In this document: positions 43,532-50,814 of the stretch, one piece after another
How the letters are laid out: each line of letters starts with the position of its first letter
How positions within the stretch are numbered: the stretch's first letter is position 1
The notes under the pieces: generated by a model
Told to the model about the DNA's origin: nothing
Databases searched by the model: none
What the model saw: the letters and a program-made list of their open reading frames with translations, nothing else
Program-made: the position numbers and the translations under genes
From: Mesorhizobium sp. Root102
Lineage (GTDB): Bacteria; Pseudomonadota; Alphaproteobacteria; Rhizobiales; Rhizobiaceae
Reading direction: 5' to 3'
Assembly: GCF_001425625.1 (NCBI RefSeq)
Contig: NZ_LMCP01000023.1
Span: 334,494-398,493 of the forward strand
DNA: 64,000 bases

Positions 43532-44479
43532 TCACGCCCTATAGGTCAGGCGCTTGCCTGCGGCACCCTTCAAGGCGATGAGCGACCGCACGTTATCTTC
43601 AATACCCATGGCCGAACGGTTCGAATAGCGGAAGTCGAACTCAGCAAGGTAGCGGTGCAGGTGCTGTTCGCCGCAATGCTGGTAAACGCCCTTCATGCCG
43701 CGCTTAAAGATGCTGTAGAAGCCTTCCACGGTGTTCGTATGGACGGTCTTTTCGCCTTCGTAGCGAACGTATTCGTCCTTGGAATGCGTGACGACATCGT
43801 GCGAAGCGAATTCCTGGCCAACGCGGCGATACATGCCAGCCTCGTCAGTCATCAGCGCGCTTTCCTTAGCGATGTTGGCGCGAACGATCGGCATGACCGT
43901 GCCAATGCGGGCGGTATCGACGTGGAAGGAACGGGCGCGGCCACCACGCTCGACAAGCGTAACGACAGAGTTCTTGTGAGCGCCGCCGCCACGCTTCACA
44001 GGGGTACCAGCGAGACGGCCAATGTACGTCTCGTCAACTTCCACGGTCTTGCCGTTGCCGCCCATGGGCGAGAAGTCGCCAGAGCGCATGGCTTCACGAA
44101 TGCGGTGCGCCAGAAACCAAGCCGCCTTGTAGGTGATTTCCAAGGTGCGGTGCAGCTGATGGGCGCTGATACCCTTCTTGGACGAACACATGAGATGGAT
44201 AGCCTGTAGCCAGATGGTCAGCGGCAAGTGACTTTCTTCCAAGACAGTGCCCATGCGGACAGTGAACTGGCCTTTGCAGTCGCGGCACTTATAGAGGCCG
44301 TGGCGCTCGATACCATTCGGGTTCTTCTTCGAAGCCTTGGTGCGGACGCCTACCAGCTTGTACGGCTTTTCCATCGAACCGCAGTGATGGCAGACCGGGC
44401 CATACGGCCAAAGCATACCCTCGACATGCTCGAAAGCTGCGGCTTCGTCGCGGAAGTGAGGGCGGGAGAGAACAGACAT
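43532..44479 (-). CDS. IS1595-family transposase
   Basis: A 315-residue transposase. The N-terminal zinc ribbon has CHHCG and CRDCKG; the DDE catalytic region includes VEVDETYIG, MTDEAGMY and TVEGFYSIFKRGMKG followed by EFDFRYSNR. Length and motifs fit the ISXO2-like transposases of IS1595. I could not find matching terminal inverted repeats or a target duplication, so it may be a solitary or domesticated copy. Confidence 0.88.
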   Translation of the reverse strand: MSVLSRPHFRDEAAAFEHVEGMLWPYGPVCHHCGSMEKPYKLVGVRTKASKKNPNGIERHGLYKCRDCKGQFTVRMGTVLEESHLPLTIWLQAIHLMCSSKKGISAHQLHRTLEITYKAAWFLAHRIREAMRSGDFSPMGGNGKTVEVDETYIGRLAGTPVKRGGGAHKNSVVTLVERGGRARSFHVDTARIGTVMPIVRANIAKESALMTDEAGMYRRVGQEFASHDVVTHSKDEYVRYEGEKTVHTNTVEGFYSIFKRGMKGVYQHCGEQHLHRYLAEFDFRYSNRSAMGIEDNVRSLIALKGAAGKRLTYRA

Positions 44480-44506
44480 GGCGAAAGTTCCTAAGTTGTT
44501 GGAATC

Positions 44507-44575
44507 TTTCTACCTTGTGCCGCTTGGTTTGTCAACGATATAATCGCCTTTATGCAGGCGATTATCTGGTTGACA
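44507..44575 (-). promoter_or_regulatory. Palindrome and promoter upstream of transposase
   Basis: TGTCAAC (44530-44536) and GTTGACA (44569-44575) flank a perfect ATAATCGCC/GGCGATTAT pair (44540-44548, 44557-44565) with an 8-base loop. On the minus strand TTGACA (44530-44535) is followed after 17 bp by TAGAAA (44507-44512), a good promoter for the transposase. The outer arms could also be an element end. Confidence 0.5.
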
Positions 44576-44649
44576 TACCCGGATATACCCAAAAGAAGTC
44601 AGCCATTGATCCTTGAAAGATTGAACTTGCGGTGCATACCGTCGCTTCC

Positions 44650-44835
44650 ATGGGAACGGGCGACGCAAAATCAAACAGCACCGAGGGCCAACAACTGTGG
44701 GCCTTCGACCTTGACGCGCTGCGCAAGGCTTTCAGAACGTCCGTTCAGGAACACAAAGTCACGGCGGCTGATTGGGCGGAACACGCCAAGCAGTTCCTCG
44801 AAAAACAAAGAGATCGTCAGCGCGAATCGACTTGA
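44650..44835 (+). CDS. Hypothetical 61-residue protein
   Basis: ATG 44650 begins MGTGDAKSNSTEGQQLWAFD and continues LDALRKAFRTSVQEHKVTAA with a Gln/Lys/Arg-rich tail. It looks like a compact helical protein but has no recognised family and only a weak ribosome-binding site. A GTG at 44632 is an alternative start. Confidence 0.4.
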   Translation: MGTGDAKSNSTEGQQLWAFDLDALRKAFRTSVQEHKVTAADWAEHAKQFLEKQRDRQREST

Positions 44836-44864
44836 TGTGTCGCGCTGATGAACCTCCATTTATT

Positions 44865-44979
44865 AAATATAGGGCAGCAGGACGAAAATCTTGCGCGTTA
44901 CCAACCAAGGTCTGACGTAACCGCTTTAGTTCCGCGAATGTCCCTTGGACGTCCGTTGTGTCAGCCAATCACAACATAT
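44865..44979. repeat. Diverged 115-bp direct repeat, copy A
   Basis: Aligns over its whole length with 45173-45285, sharing blocks AAATATA, TCTTGC, AAGGTCTGA, GTTCC, AATGT, TTGGA and CAATCA. Identity is roughly two thirds with almost no gaps. No coding potential is evident in either copy. Confidence 0.55.
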
Positions 44980-45117
44980 GCCCAAAAGGATGGCCGGTGC
45001 TTGGGTATGCTAGGGGTTGAGTGGGCACCGGCCATCGCGGGATTAGGTTTTTGGATAGTCCCCCGCATTGCCTAAGCTATAGATACATTAGAGATTGCTC
45101 AATTGAGACTGAAGTCC

Positions 45118-45131
45118 CTACCCAGCCGTAG
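45118..45131. repeat. 14-bp direct repeat, right copy
   Basis: CTACCCAGCCGTAG, identical to 41199-41212 about 3.9 kb away. It lies between the two diverged 115-bp repeats. Confidence 0.5.
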
Positions 45132-45172
45132 AAGGCGGACGGTCTTTATGCGGTGCTGCAACTTGCGCTCCT

Positions 45173-45285
45173 AAATATAAGACGGTGGGACTAAAGTCTT
45201 GCAAAGCGCACGCAAAGGTCTGAGGGGCCTGTAAAGGTTCCACAAATGTTTGTTGGATGTTCCGCACTTTAGTCAATCATCATAT
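45173..45285. repeat. Diverged 115-bp direct repeat, copy B
   Basis: Second member of the pair with 44865-44979, 308 bp apart start to start. From here to the terminator at 45407, and on to 45515, I see no gene. Confidence 0.55.
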
Positions 45286-45406
45286 ATTGGCTATCGTGGC
45301 GTAGTGACCTATCGCCTTGCCTTACGAGTCCCGTGTGCTTTTGCAACCAACCCATGGCCCGCTCGTTGACCCAATGCTGGGTTGATCCCCTGGCACTCCA
45401 GAACCT

Positions 45407-45437
45407 GCCCGCTGCCCGACGGTGGCGGGCCTTTTTT
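45407..45437 (+). terminator. Rho-independent terminator without an obvious gene
   Basis: GCCCGC (45407-45412) and GCGGGC (45425-45430) flank a 12-base loop and are followed by CTTTTTT on the plus strand. No plus-strand gene ends just before it, so it may belong to an unannotated RNA or a lost gene at the island edge. Confidence 0.6.
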
Positions 45438-45515
45438 GCCAGGTTGGAATTCTTGCCGACAGCAACAGCGAAGACTCCCGGCGGATGCCGAGGCCCTCGC
45501 GTTTGCCGACTCTCG

Positions 45516-45833
45516 TCAGAAGCGGATCCAAAAAGATCTACGGAAACATCTGCGGTGCCAGTAACCGTTGCGCCAATAGCGACGGCAAACCCGTCTCCAC
45601 ACGCGGCGGCGGCGGCGGCGGTGCCACCTGCGATGCCGCACGAGCTCGATGCCGTCTTGGACATCAGAACCATCCTGGTCGAGGATATCGTCGGACGGTT
45701 TGTCGAGTTCATCGAGAATGCCGGGTCCCGAATTCGGGATGCCGGCCAACGCAGTGGCAGGACGCACGATGGCGACCACGGTCGCAGCCCCTGCCAGCCC
45801 AAGCATTCCAGTCAGAAACAATCGCCGATCCAT
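45516..45833 (-). CDS. Tat-signal protein with Arg/His/Trp-rich tail
   Basis: A 105-residue protein. The N-terminus MDRRLFLTGMLGLAGAATVV has a twin-arginine motif (DRRLFL) and hydrophobic region, with a likely cleavage near ALAGIP. The mature part is GPGILDELDKPSDDILDQDG followed by a very basic tail of Arg, His, Trp, Tyr and Cys. Similar short Tat-signal proteins occur in rhizobia from memory; function unknown. Bases 45834-46005 hold nothing recognisable. Confidence 0.65.
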   Translation of the reverse strand: MDRRLFLTGMLGLAGAATVVAIVRPATALAGIPNSGPGILDELDKPSDDILDQDGSDVQDGIELVRHRRWHRRRRRRVWRRVCRRYWRNGYWHRRCFRRSFWIRF

Positions 45834-46005
45834 GCCAAACCTCCATCGTTGATCATTGCGACAAGGAAGACATAGAGCGGCAGATTGACGCGCCTAGATG
45901 CAAAAGAAAATTCGATTGAACCGCGTGCCGGCTGTGGTGGGGGCTTCTTTAGATCGTTCGCTGCCACCGGCCCCGTTGTCCCGACCGGCATTCAGCAGTT
46001 TCTTC

Positions 46006-46428
46006 CTAGGGTCTCGCTGAAGCGGCCTTGTCGTCGAGCAACGCCGCGCCCGCCATGTCATCAAGGATCGGACAGTCCGGCCTTTCGTCGCCGTGGCAGG
46101 CATGGATCAGTTTCTGCAGGGTAGAGCGCATCGACTGCAGTTCGCGCACCTTCTCCTCGATCGCCGTGACATGGGCGGCGGCGATCTCGCGCACGTCGTG
46201 GCTGGCGCGGCCGCGGTCCTGGTAGAGCGCCATCAACTGGCGGCAATCGTCGATGGAAAAGCCGAGATTGCGCGCGCGGCGCAGAAAGGCCAGCCGGTGG
46301 ATGTCGTCTCCGGAATAGTCGCGGTAGCCGTTGGCGGCGCGCGTCGGGGCGATCAGGCCGATCTCTTCATAGTAGCGGATGGTCTTGGCCGGCAGGCCGG
46401 AGCGGTGGGCGGCGTCACCGACGTTCAT
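46006..46428 (-). CDS. cueR: Cu(I)-responsive MerR regulator (CueR/HmrR)
   Basis: A 140-residue activator of copper efflux. The MerR helix-turn-helix is MNVGDAAHRSGLPAKTIRYY; the metal loop has Cys111 and Cys119 with seven residues between (CHGDERPDC), the Cu/Ag/Au pattern. A matching operator is found upstream of copA at 56254. No operator of the same type is evident at its own promoter. In rhizobia the same protein is called HmrR. Confidence 0.9.
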   Translation of the reverse strand: MNVGDAAHRSGLPAKTIRYYEEIGLIAPTRAANGYRDYSGDDIHRLAFLRRARNLGFSIDDCRQLMALYQDRGRASHDVREIAAAHVTAIEEKVRELQSMRSTLQKLIHACHGDERPDCPILDDMAGAALLDDKAASARP

Positions 46429-46654
46429 TGGGATTCTCCTCGATTCTCAGGGGCCCGTGGGCTTGCCCCTTGAATTTCCTTCACAATCCTGTGAGGGCTG
46501 TTGCCGAAATGCCATAGTGATACGCTTACCCGCGCGTCAACACAGGCATATAGGCATCGCGCGCTTGGCAAGCAAAGCAAATGCCAGCATGAATATCGGC
46601 GAGAAAGCGGCCGACTCGTGCCGCCGAAGTTGGGGCGGGGCACCGGATCACCTG

Positions 46655-47272
46655 ATGCGCATGAAGTCGTTTGCAATCGTCGCCGCACTGGCGCTCTCCA
46701 CTGCTATCGCCGGTTGCAGTACCATCGGCTCGCAGATCTTCTCCAACGACTATGGCGCGGTCACCGACGCCGGTTACCAGCTGCCGCGCATCCCGATCGA
46801 GAAGGTGCCGATGAAGTACCATCGGCAGGAAGTGAATTACGACAGCCCGGAAAAGCCGGGCACCATCATCGTCGACACGCAGAACAAGTTTCTCTACTTC
46901 GTCGAGGGTGACGGCAGGGCAATTCGCTACGGCATCGGCGTCGGTCGCGAGGGTTTCGAGTGGCATGGCACCGCCCATATAGCGCTGAAGCGCGAATGGC
47001 CGACCTGGACGCCGCCGAGGCAGATGATCCAGCGCCAGCCCGAACTGGAAAAGTTTGCCGGCGGCATGGAGCCTGGCCTGAAGAACCCGCTCGGCGCGCG
47101 CGCCATGTACCTGTTCAACAAGGGCGGTGATTCGGGCTATCGCCTGCATGGCAGCCCGGAATGGAATTCGATCGGCAAGGCAATGTCGTCAGGCTGCATC
47201 CGCCTGATGAATCAGGACATTATCGACCTCTATGACCGCGCCTCGGTCGGCGCCAAAGTCATTGTTCTTTAG
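46655..47272 (+). CDS. L,D-transpeptidase lipoprotein (YkuD domain)
   Basis: A 205-residue envelope enzyme that forms 3-3 peptidoglycan cross-links or attaches proteins to peptidoglycan. A lipoprotein signal peptide ends at AIAGC. The YkuD catalytic motif HGSPEWNSIGKAMSSGCIRL contains His and the nucleophilic Cys. ATG 46655 or 46661 is possible; both leave the signal intact. A bidirectional terminator follows at 47379. The 226 bp upstream hold no gene. Confidence 0.9.
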   Translation: MRMKSFAIVAALALSTAIAGCSTIGSQIFSNDYGAVTDAGYQLPRIPIEKVPMKYHRQEVNYDSPEKPGTIIVDTQNKFLYFVEGDGRAIRYGIGVGREGFEWHGTAHIALKREWPTWTPPRQMIQRQPELEKFAGGMEPGLKNPLGARAMYLFNKGGDSGYRLHGSPEWNSIGKAMSSGCIRLMNQDIIDLYDRASVGAKVIVL

Positions 47273-47320
47273 ATCATGATGCCGAAAAACCGGTACCGGT
47301 TCTCGGGAAAACCATGATCA
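47272..47320. repeat. Rhizobial palindromic intergenic repeat, copy 3 (partial)
   Basis: GATCATG...CATGATC with inner AACCGGTACCGGTT. It corresponds to the first palindrome of copies 1 and 2, and begins at the last base of the L,D-transpeptidase stop codon. Confidence 0.65.
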
Positions 47321-47378
47321 GATAGAGGCAGCTTTCGTACGCGGACCGTCTAGGCAACAACGGACGTCCCAAACAGAA

Positions 47379-47405
47379 AACCGGGCAATTCGGCCCGGTT
47401 TTTTG
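47379..47405. terminator. Bidirectional terminator
   Basis: AACCGGGC (47379-47386) and GCCCGGTT (47393-47400) form an 8-bp stem with a 6-base loop; T runs follow on plus and, more weakly, on minus. It lies between the convergent L,D-transpeptidase and NifU-like genes. Confidence 0.8.
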
Positions 47406-47452
47406 TTGTTTGCGATGGAATTTGTTAGCCGGCAAGACGGCAAGCTGAACGA

Positions 47453-48022
47453 TCAGGAGACCTGTTCGACCTGCTGCACCTCAGGCACGAAGTGGCGCAG
47501 AAGGTTCTGGATGCCGTGCTTCAGCGTCGCCGTCGATGACGGGCAGCCGGCGCAGGCGCCCTTCATGTGCAGGAACACCGTGCCGTTCTCGAAGCCACGG
47601 AAGGTGATGTCGCCGCCATCCTGGGCGACCGCCGGGCGCACCCGCGTGTCAAGCAGTTCCTTGATGGTAATGACCAGTTCCTCGTCGGCCTTGTCGTAGA
47701 ACTCGCCGGTCTGACTGGTCTCTGCGGCCGGGCCGGCCTTGGCCATGACAGGCGCGCCTGTCATGAAATGCTCCATGATGGCGCCGAGGATCGCCGGCTT
47801 CAGATGCTGCCAGTCGGGGCCGTCCTTGGTCACGGTGATGAAGTCATAGCCAAAGAAAACACCGGTGACGCCGGCAATCTCGAACAGCCGGCCAGCCAGC
47901 GGCGAGGCAACAGCGGCGCTGTCAGCATCGCGGAAATCAGCAGTGCCTTCCAGAAGCACTTCCTTGCCGGGCAGGAATTTCAGCGTCGCCGGGTTTGGCG
48001 TCGATTCGGTCTGGATGAACAT
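47453..48022 (-). CDS. NifU-family iron-sulfur scaffold/carrier protein (NfuA-like)
   Basis: A 189-residue protein with an N-terminal Nfu_N domain (MFIQTESTPNPATLKFLPG) and a C-terminal NifU domain bearing CAGCPSS, the CxxC for a bridging [4Fe-4S] cluster. ATG 48022 is chosen because GGAG lies 6 bases before it; ATGs at 48028 and 48040 are possible. It delivers clusters to apoproteins, by family knowledge. Confidence 0.92.
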   Translation of the reverse strand: MFIQTESTPNPATLKFLPGKEVLLEGTADFRDADSAAVASPLAGRLFEIAGVTGVFFGYDFITVTKDGPDWQHLKPAILGAIMEHFMTGAPVMAKAGPAAETSQTGEFYDKADEELVITIKELLDTRVRPAVAQDGGDITFRGFENGTVFLHMKGACAGCPSSTATLKHGIQNLLRHFVPEVQQVEQVS

Positions 48023-48177
48023 GGCCATCTCCGTGCCCATTTCGGGCAGCTAGTTTGGAATAATTCTAAATAGGCTCTATTGGCTGGACATTCAAGCGAA
48101 ACGCATCGCCGTAACGGCTGGCTGGCGGAATGTTTTTTCGGCTCTTACCACACTTTGAGGTGCGTTGAGGTGTGTCG

Positions 48178-48300
48178 AGATTTCAGGTCAGGCCGAGTCG
48201 AAATGGTGGTGTCCGAGAACCGGAGCGGAGCGTACTTTGGTACGTGAGCACCGGAAGCGCAGGACACCGCCATTTGCAGGCCGGCATCGCCTGAAGATCA
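48178..48300. other. Long imperfect palindrome, possible structured RNA or repeat
   Basis: Paired segments from outside in: GATTTCAGG with CCTGAAGATC, GGTGGTGTCC with GGACACCGCC, and an inner hairpin GCGTAC-TTTG-GTACGT next to CCGG pairs. It fills the gap between uspA and the NifU-like gene. The inner part (GGAGCGGAGCGTAC) recalls elements I have seen downstream of other rhizobial genes, but I cannot name it. Confidence 0.5.
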
Positions 48301-48307
48301 ATACACC

Positions 48308-48799
48308 TCAGGCCAGGCTGTCGATCTCCTCGTCGGACAGGTTCTGCGGCACGACGGTCACCGGGATCGGGAAGGCGGCGCCCTTGCCGGCCACGGCGCC
48401 GACCAGCGGCCCGGGGCCTTCCTTGCCCGCGCCGGCGGCCAGCACCAGGATGGCGATGTCCTGGTCTTCCTCGATCAATTTGTGGATCTCTTCCGTCGGC
48501 TTGCCTTCGCGCACCACCATTTCAGGCTCGATGCCAAGCTTCTGGCGTACCTTGTTGGCATAGGTGTCGAGTGCTGCCCGCGCCGTGGCGGTTGCCTCCT
48601 CGCGCATGATCTTCTCGACGCCCAGCCAGTGCTGGAAATCATCCGGCTCGATGACATAAAGCAGCACCAGCGTGCCGCTGGTGCTCTGCGCCCGCTTCGA
48701 GGCGTAGGCGACGGCGCGTTCACACTCCGGCGTATCGTCGATGATCGCCAGGAATTTACGGCGATGGCCGGCTTCGCGGCTGAGGCGTTTGGAGACCAT
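48308..48799 (-). CDS. Universal stress protein (UspA family)
   Basis: A 163-residue single-domain Usp. FLAIIDDTPECERAVAYA is the N-terminal strand and helix, and GAGKEGPGPLVGAVAG is an ATP-binding G-x2-G-x9-G(S)-type loop in altered form. It follows trpS in the same direction after 107 bp with no gene. Confidence 0.87.
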   Translation of the reverse strand: MVSKRLSREAGHRRKFLAIIDDTPECERAVAYASKRAQSTSGTLVLLYVIEPDDFQHWLGVEKIMREEATATARAALDTYANKVRQKLGIEPEMVVREGKPTEEIHKLIEEDQDIAILVLAAGAGKEGPGPLVGAVAGKGAAFPIPVTVVPQNLSDEEIDSLA

Positions 48800-48906
48800 G
48801 TCTATCTACTCGATGCTATTTCGGCCGCAATCTGCCACTGCGGCGGACCGGCGGCAAGCCGCCCGGCCTTGTGCCAGTGTTGGTGCAGTGCACCCGACGT
48901 TGGGGA

Positions 48907-49974
48907 TCAGCCCTGCAGCAGCCCGATGATGTCGCGCACCGTCTTCATTGTCGCTTCGGCCAGCACGCTGGCACGTTCGCCACCGTCCTTGAGCACGGCG
49001 TCGACATAGGCGCGATCGCCTTGGATGCGGCGCATCTCGCTGGCGATCGGCGCCAGCTTTTCCACGGCAAGGTCGGCCAGCGCCGGCTTGAACACCGAGA
49101 ACTGCTGGCCGGCGAACGCCTTCAGCACATCCGCCTTCGACATCTCGGCGAGACCCGCATAGATACCGACCAGGTTTTCCGCCTCGGGCCGGTTGGCCAG
49201 ACCGTCCAGCTCGCTCGGCAGCGCTTCCGGGTCGGTCTTGGCCTTGCGGATCTTCTTCGAGATGGCATCGGCGTCGTCGGTCAGGTTGATGCGCGAGAGA
49301 TCCGATGGGTCCGACTTCGACATCTTCTTGGAACCGTCGCGCAGCGACATGATGCGCGCCGCCGGTCCGCCGATGACTGGTTCGGTCAGCGGGAAATAGC
49401 CGTTCACGGTCTCTTCGCCGACCTGCATCTCGACACCGACGCCAAGGGCGGCGATGCGGTCGGAGAAGTCGTTGTTGAACTTCTGCGCGATGTCGCGGGT
49501 CAGCTCCAGATGCTGCTTCTGGTCCTCACCCACCGGGACGTGGGTGGCACGATAGAGCAGAATGTCGGCAGCCATCAGGGAGGGATAGGCTAGTAGGCCG
49601 AGCGACGCGTTCTCGCGGTCCTTGCCGGCCTTGTCCTTGAACTGCGTCATGCGGTTCATCCAGCCGATGCGCGCAACGCAATTGAAAATCCAGGCTAGCT
49701 CCGCATGCTGCATGACCCGCGACTGGTTGAAGACGATGTGCTTCTTCGGGTCGATGCCCGAGGCCAGGAACGCCGCGGTGATCGACCGCGTCTGGTCGGC
49801 GAGGTCTTCGTAAACGAGTTGTGCCGTGAGCGAATGCAGGTCGACGACGCAATAGATGCAGTCGGACGTGTCCTGCAGGGCGACGAATTTCTTGATGGCG
49901 CCGAGATAGTTGCCGAGATGCAGATTGCCGGTCGGCTGGACACCGGAAAAGACGAGTGGCTTGAAGGCGGTCAT
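48907..49974 (-). CDS. trpS: Tryptophanyl-tRNA synthetase
   Basis: A 355-residue class I synthetase. HIGH-type motif PTGNLHLGNYLGA is at the N-terminus and KMSKSDPSD near residue 200. ATG 49974 is preferred to 49986 since AGGA precedes it by 5 bases. Length agrees with bacterial TrpS. It lies downstream of murJ in the same orientation across the vapBC insertion. Confidence 0.95.
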   Translation of the reverse strand: MTAFKPLVFSGVQPTGNLHLGNYLGAIKKFVALQDTSDCIYCVVDLHSLTAQLVYEDLADQTRSITAAFLASGIDPKKHIVFNQSRVMQHAELAWIFNCVARIGWMNRMTQFKDKAGKDRENASLGLLAYPSLMAADILLYRATHVPVGEDQKQHLELTRDIAQKFNNDFSDRIAALGVGVEMQVGEETVNGYFPLTEPVIGGPAARIMSLRDGSKKMSKSDPSDLSRINLTDDADAISKKIRKAKTDPEALPSELDGLANRPEAENLVGIYAGLAEMSKADVLKAFAGQQFSVFKPALADLAVEKLAPIASEMRRIQGDRAYVDAVLKDGGERASVLAEATMKTVRDIIGLLQG

Positions 49975-50100
49975 GATTGTCCTCATGGCTTGTGGAGGGC
50001 CGTTTCGCGCGCGGCGAAAGTCTTACGACGGCGCGCTTATGGACGAAGGCGTGGAGAGGATCAAGAGACTCCCGGAACGTCAAAAGGGTCTACGCGGATG

Positions 50101-50141
50101 TTGACATTGTTATGTAGCTTGCTACATGTTGTCTGCTACAT
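50101..50141 (+). promoter_or_regulatory. Promoter and operator of vapBC
   Basis: TTGACA (50101-50106) and TACATG (50123-50128) are 16 bp apart. The palindrome ATGTAGCTTGCTACAT (50112-50127) overlaps the -10, and a further half-site GCTACAT lies at 50135-50141. This fits autoregulation by a VapBC complex. Confidence 0.65.
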
Positions 50142-50164
50142 TTCTGGTAAGACAGGGCTGTGAG

Positions 50165-50410
50165 ATGACGATCAACATCAACAACAAGGAGGCGGACAGC
50201 CTGACGCGCGCCTTCGCCAAGGTCGAGGGGGTAGGCATCACCGAGGCGATCGTGATCGCCATGCGTGAGGCACTTGAGCGCCGGCGCAACCGCGAGACGC
50301 CGCTGGAGACGGCGGCTCGGTTACGGGCCGAGTTTGGGATTGAGCTAAGCGAGCAGGCGCGCAATCCGTTGCCGCGCTCGGTCTACGACGAACTGTCCGG
50401 CGAAGACTGA
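50165..50410 (+). CDS. vapB: VapB-family antitoxin (Rv0623-like)
   Basis: An 81-residue antitoxin. MTININNKEADSLTRAFAKV is the N-terminal strand of a ribbon-helix-helix-like DNA-binding part, followed by the helix ITEAIVIAMREALERR, and the C-terminal ARNPLPRSVYDELSG is the toxin-binding tail. ATG 50165 lies just downstream of the operator. The stop overlaps the toxin start (TGATG). Confidence 0.83.
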   Translation: MTININNKEADSLTRAFAKVEGVGITEAIVIAMREALERRRNRETPLETAARLRAEFGIELSEQARNPLPRSVYDELSGED

Positions 50411-50814
50411 TGTTTGTAGACGCAGCCGCTATCGTCGCGATGCTGAGCCACGAGGCCGAAGCCCAGCGCTGCGCGCAGGCGGTCATGGAAGCGTCGGCTC
50501 CCTTCACGTCGGCGATCGCCGTTTGGGAAGCAGCAATGGCGCTTTCGCGATCGGAAAAGCTGGCCATACCGGTCGACGTAAGCCTGAAGATAGTCAGTCG
50601 TTTTCTCGAAGAGCGGGCAATTGCCTTGCGGGAGCTTCCGCCAGCCTCCGATGCAACATCTCTGTCCGCCGAGGCCGCGTCGCGGTTTCGCAACAACGCT
50701 ATCCGCCTGAACTTGGCCGACTGTTTTCACTACGCTTGCGCGCGCTACTATGGCGTTCCGATGCTTTCGACGGCGGACGAATTTCGGCTTACGGATCTGG
50801 AGACTGTTCCTTGA
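50410..50814 (+). CDS. vapC: VapC PIN-domain ribonuclease toxin
   Basis: A 134-residue PIN-domain toxin that cleaves RNA. Conserved acidic residues are Asp4 (MFVDAAAI), Glu40 (AVWEAAMAL), Asp104 (LNLADCFHYA) and Asp123 (LSTADEFRL). Its last 26 bp overlap the convergent murJ gene, so it was probably inserted precisely in front of murJ's end. Confidence 0.87.
   Translation: MFVDAAAIVAMLSHEAEAQRCAQAVMEASAPFTSAIAVWEAAMALSRSEKLAIPVDVSLKIVSRFLEERAIALRELPPASDATSLSAEAASRFRNNAIRLNLADCFHYACARYYGVPMLSTADEFRLTDLETVP

Noticed and set aside
43493..44209. Plus-strand frame opposite the IS1595 transposase
   Set aside because: The minus-strand protein has the zinc ribbon and DDE motifs.
45361..45406. Possible tRNA T-arm (GGGTTGATCCC) before the terminator
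   Set aside because: Lacks the GGTTCGA consensus, and no acceptor, D or anticodon arm can be paired with it.
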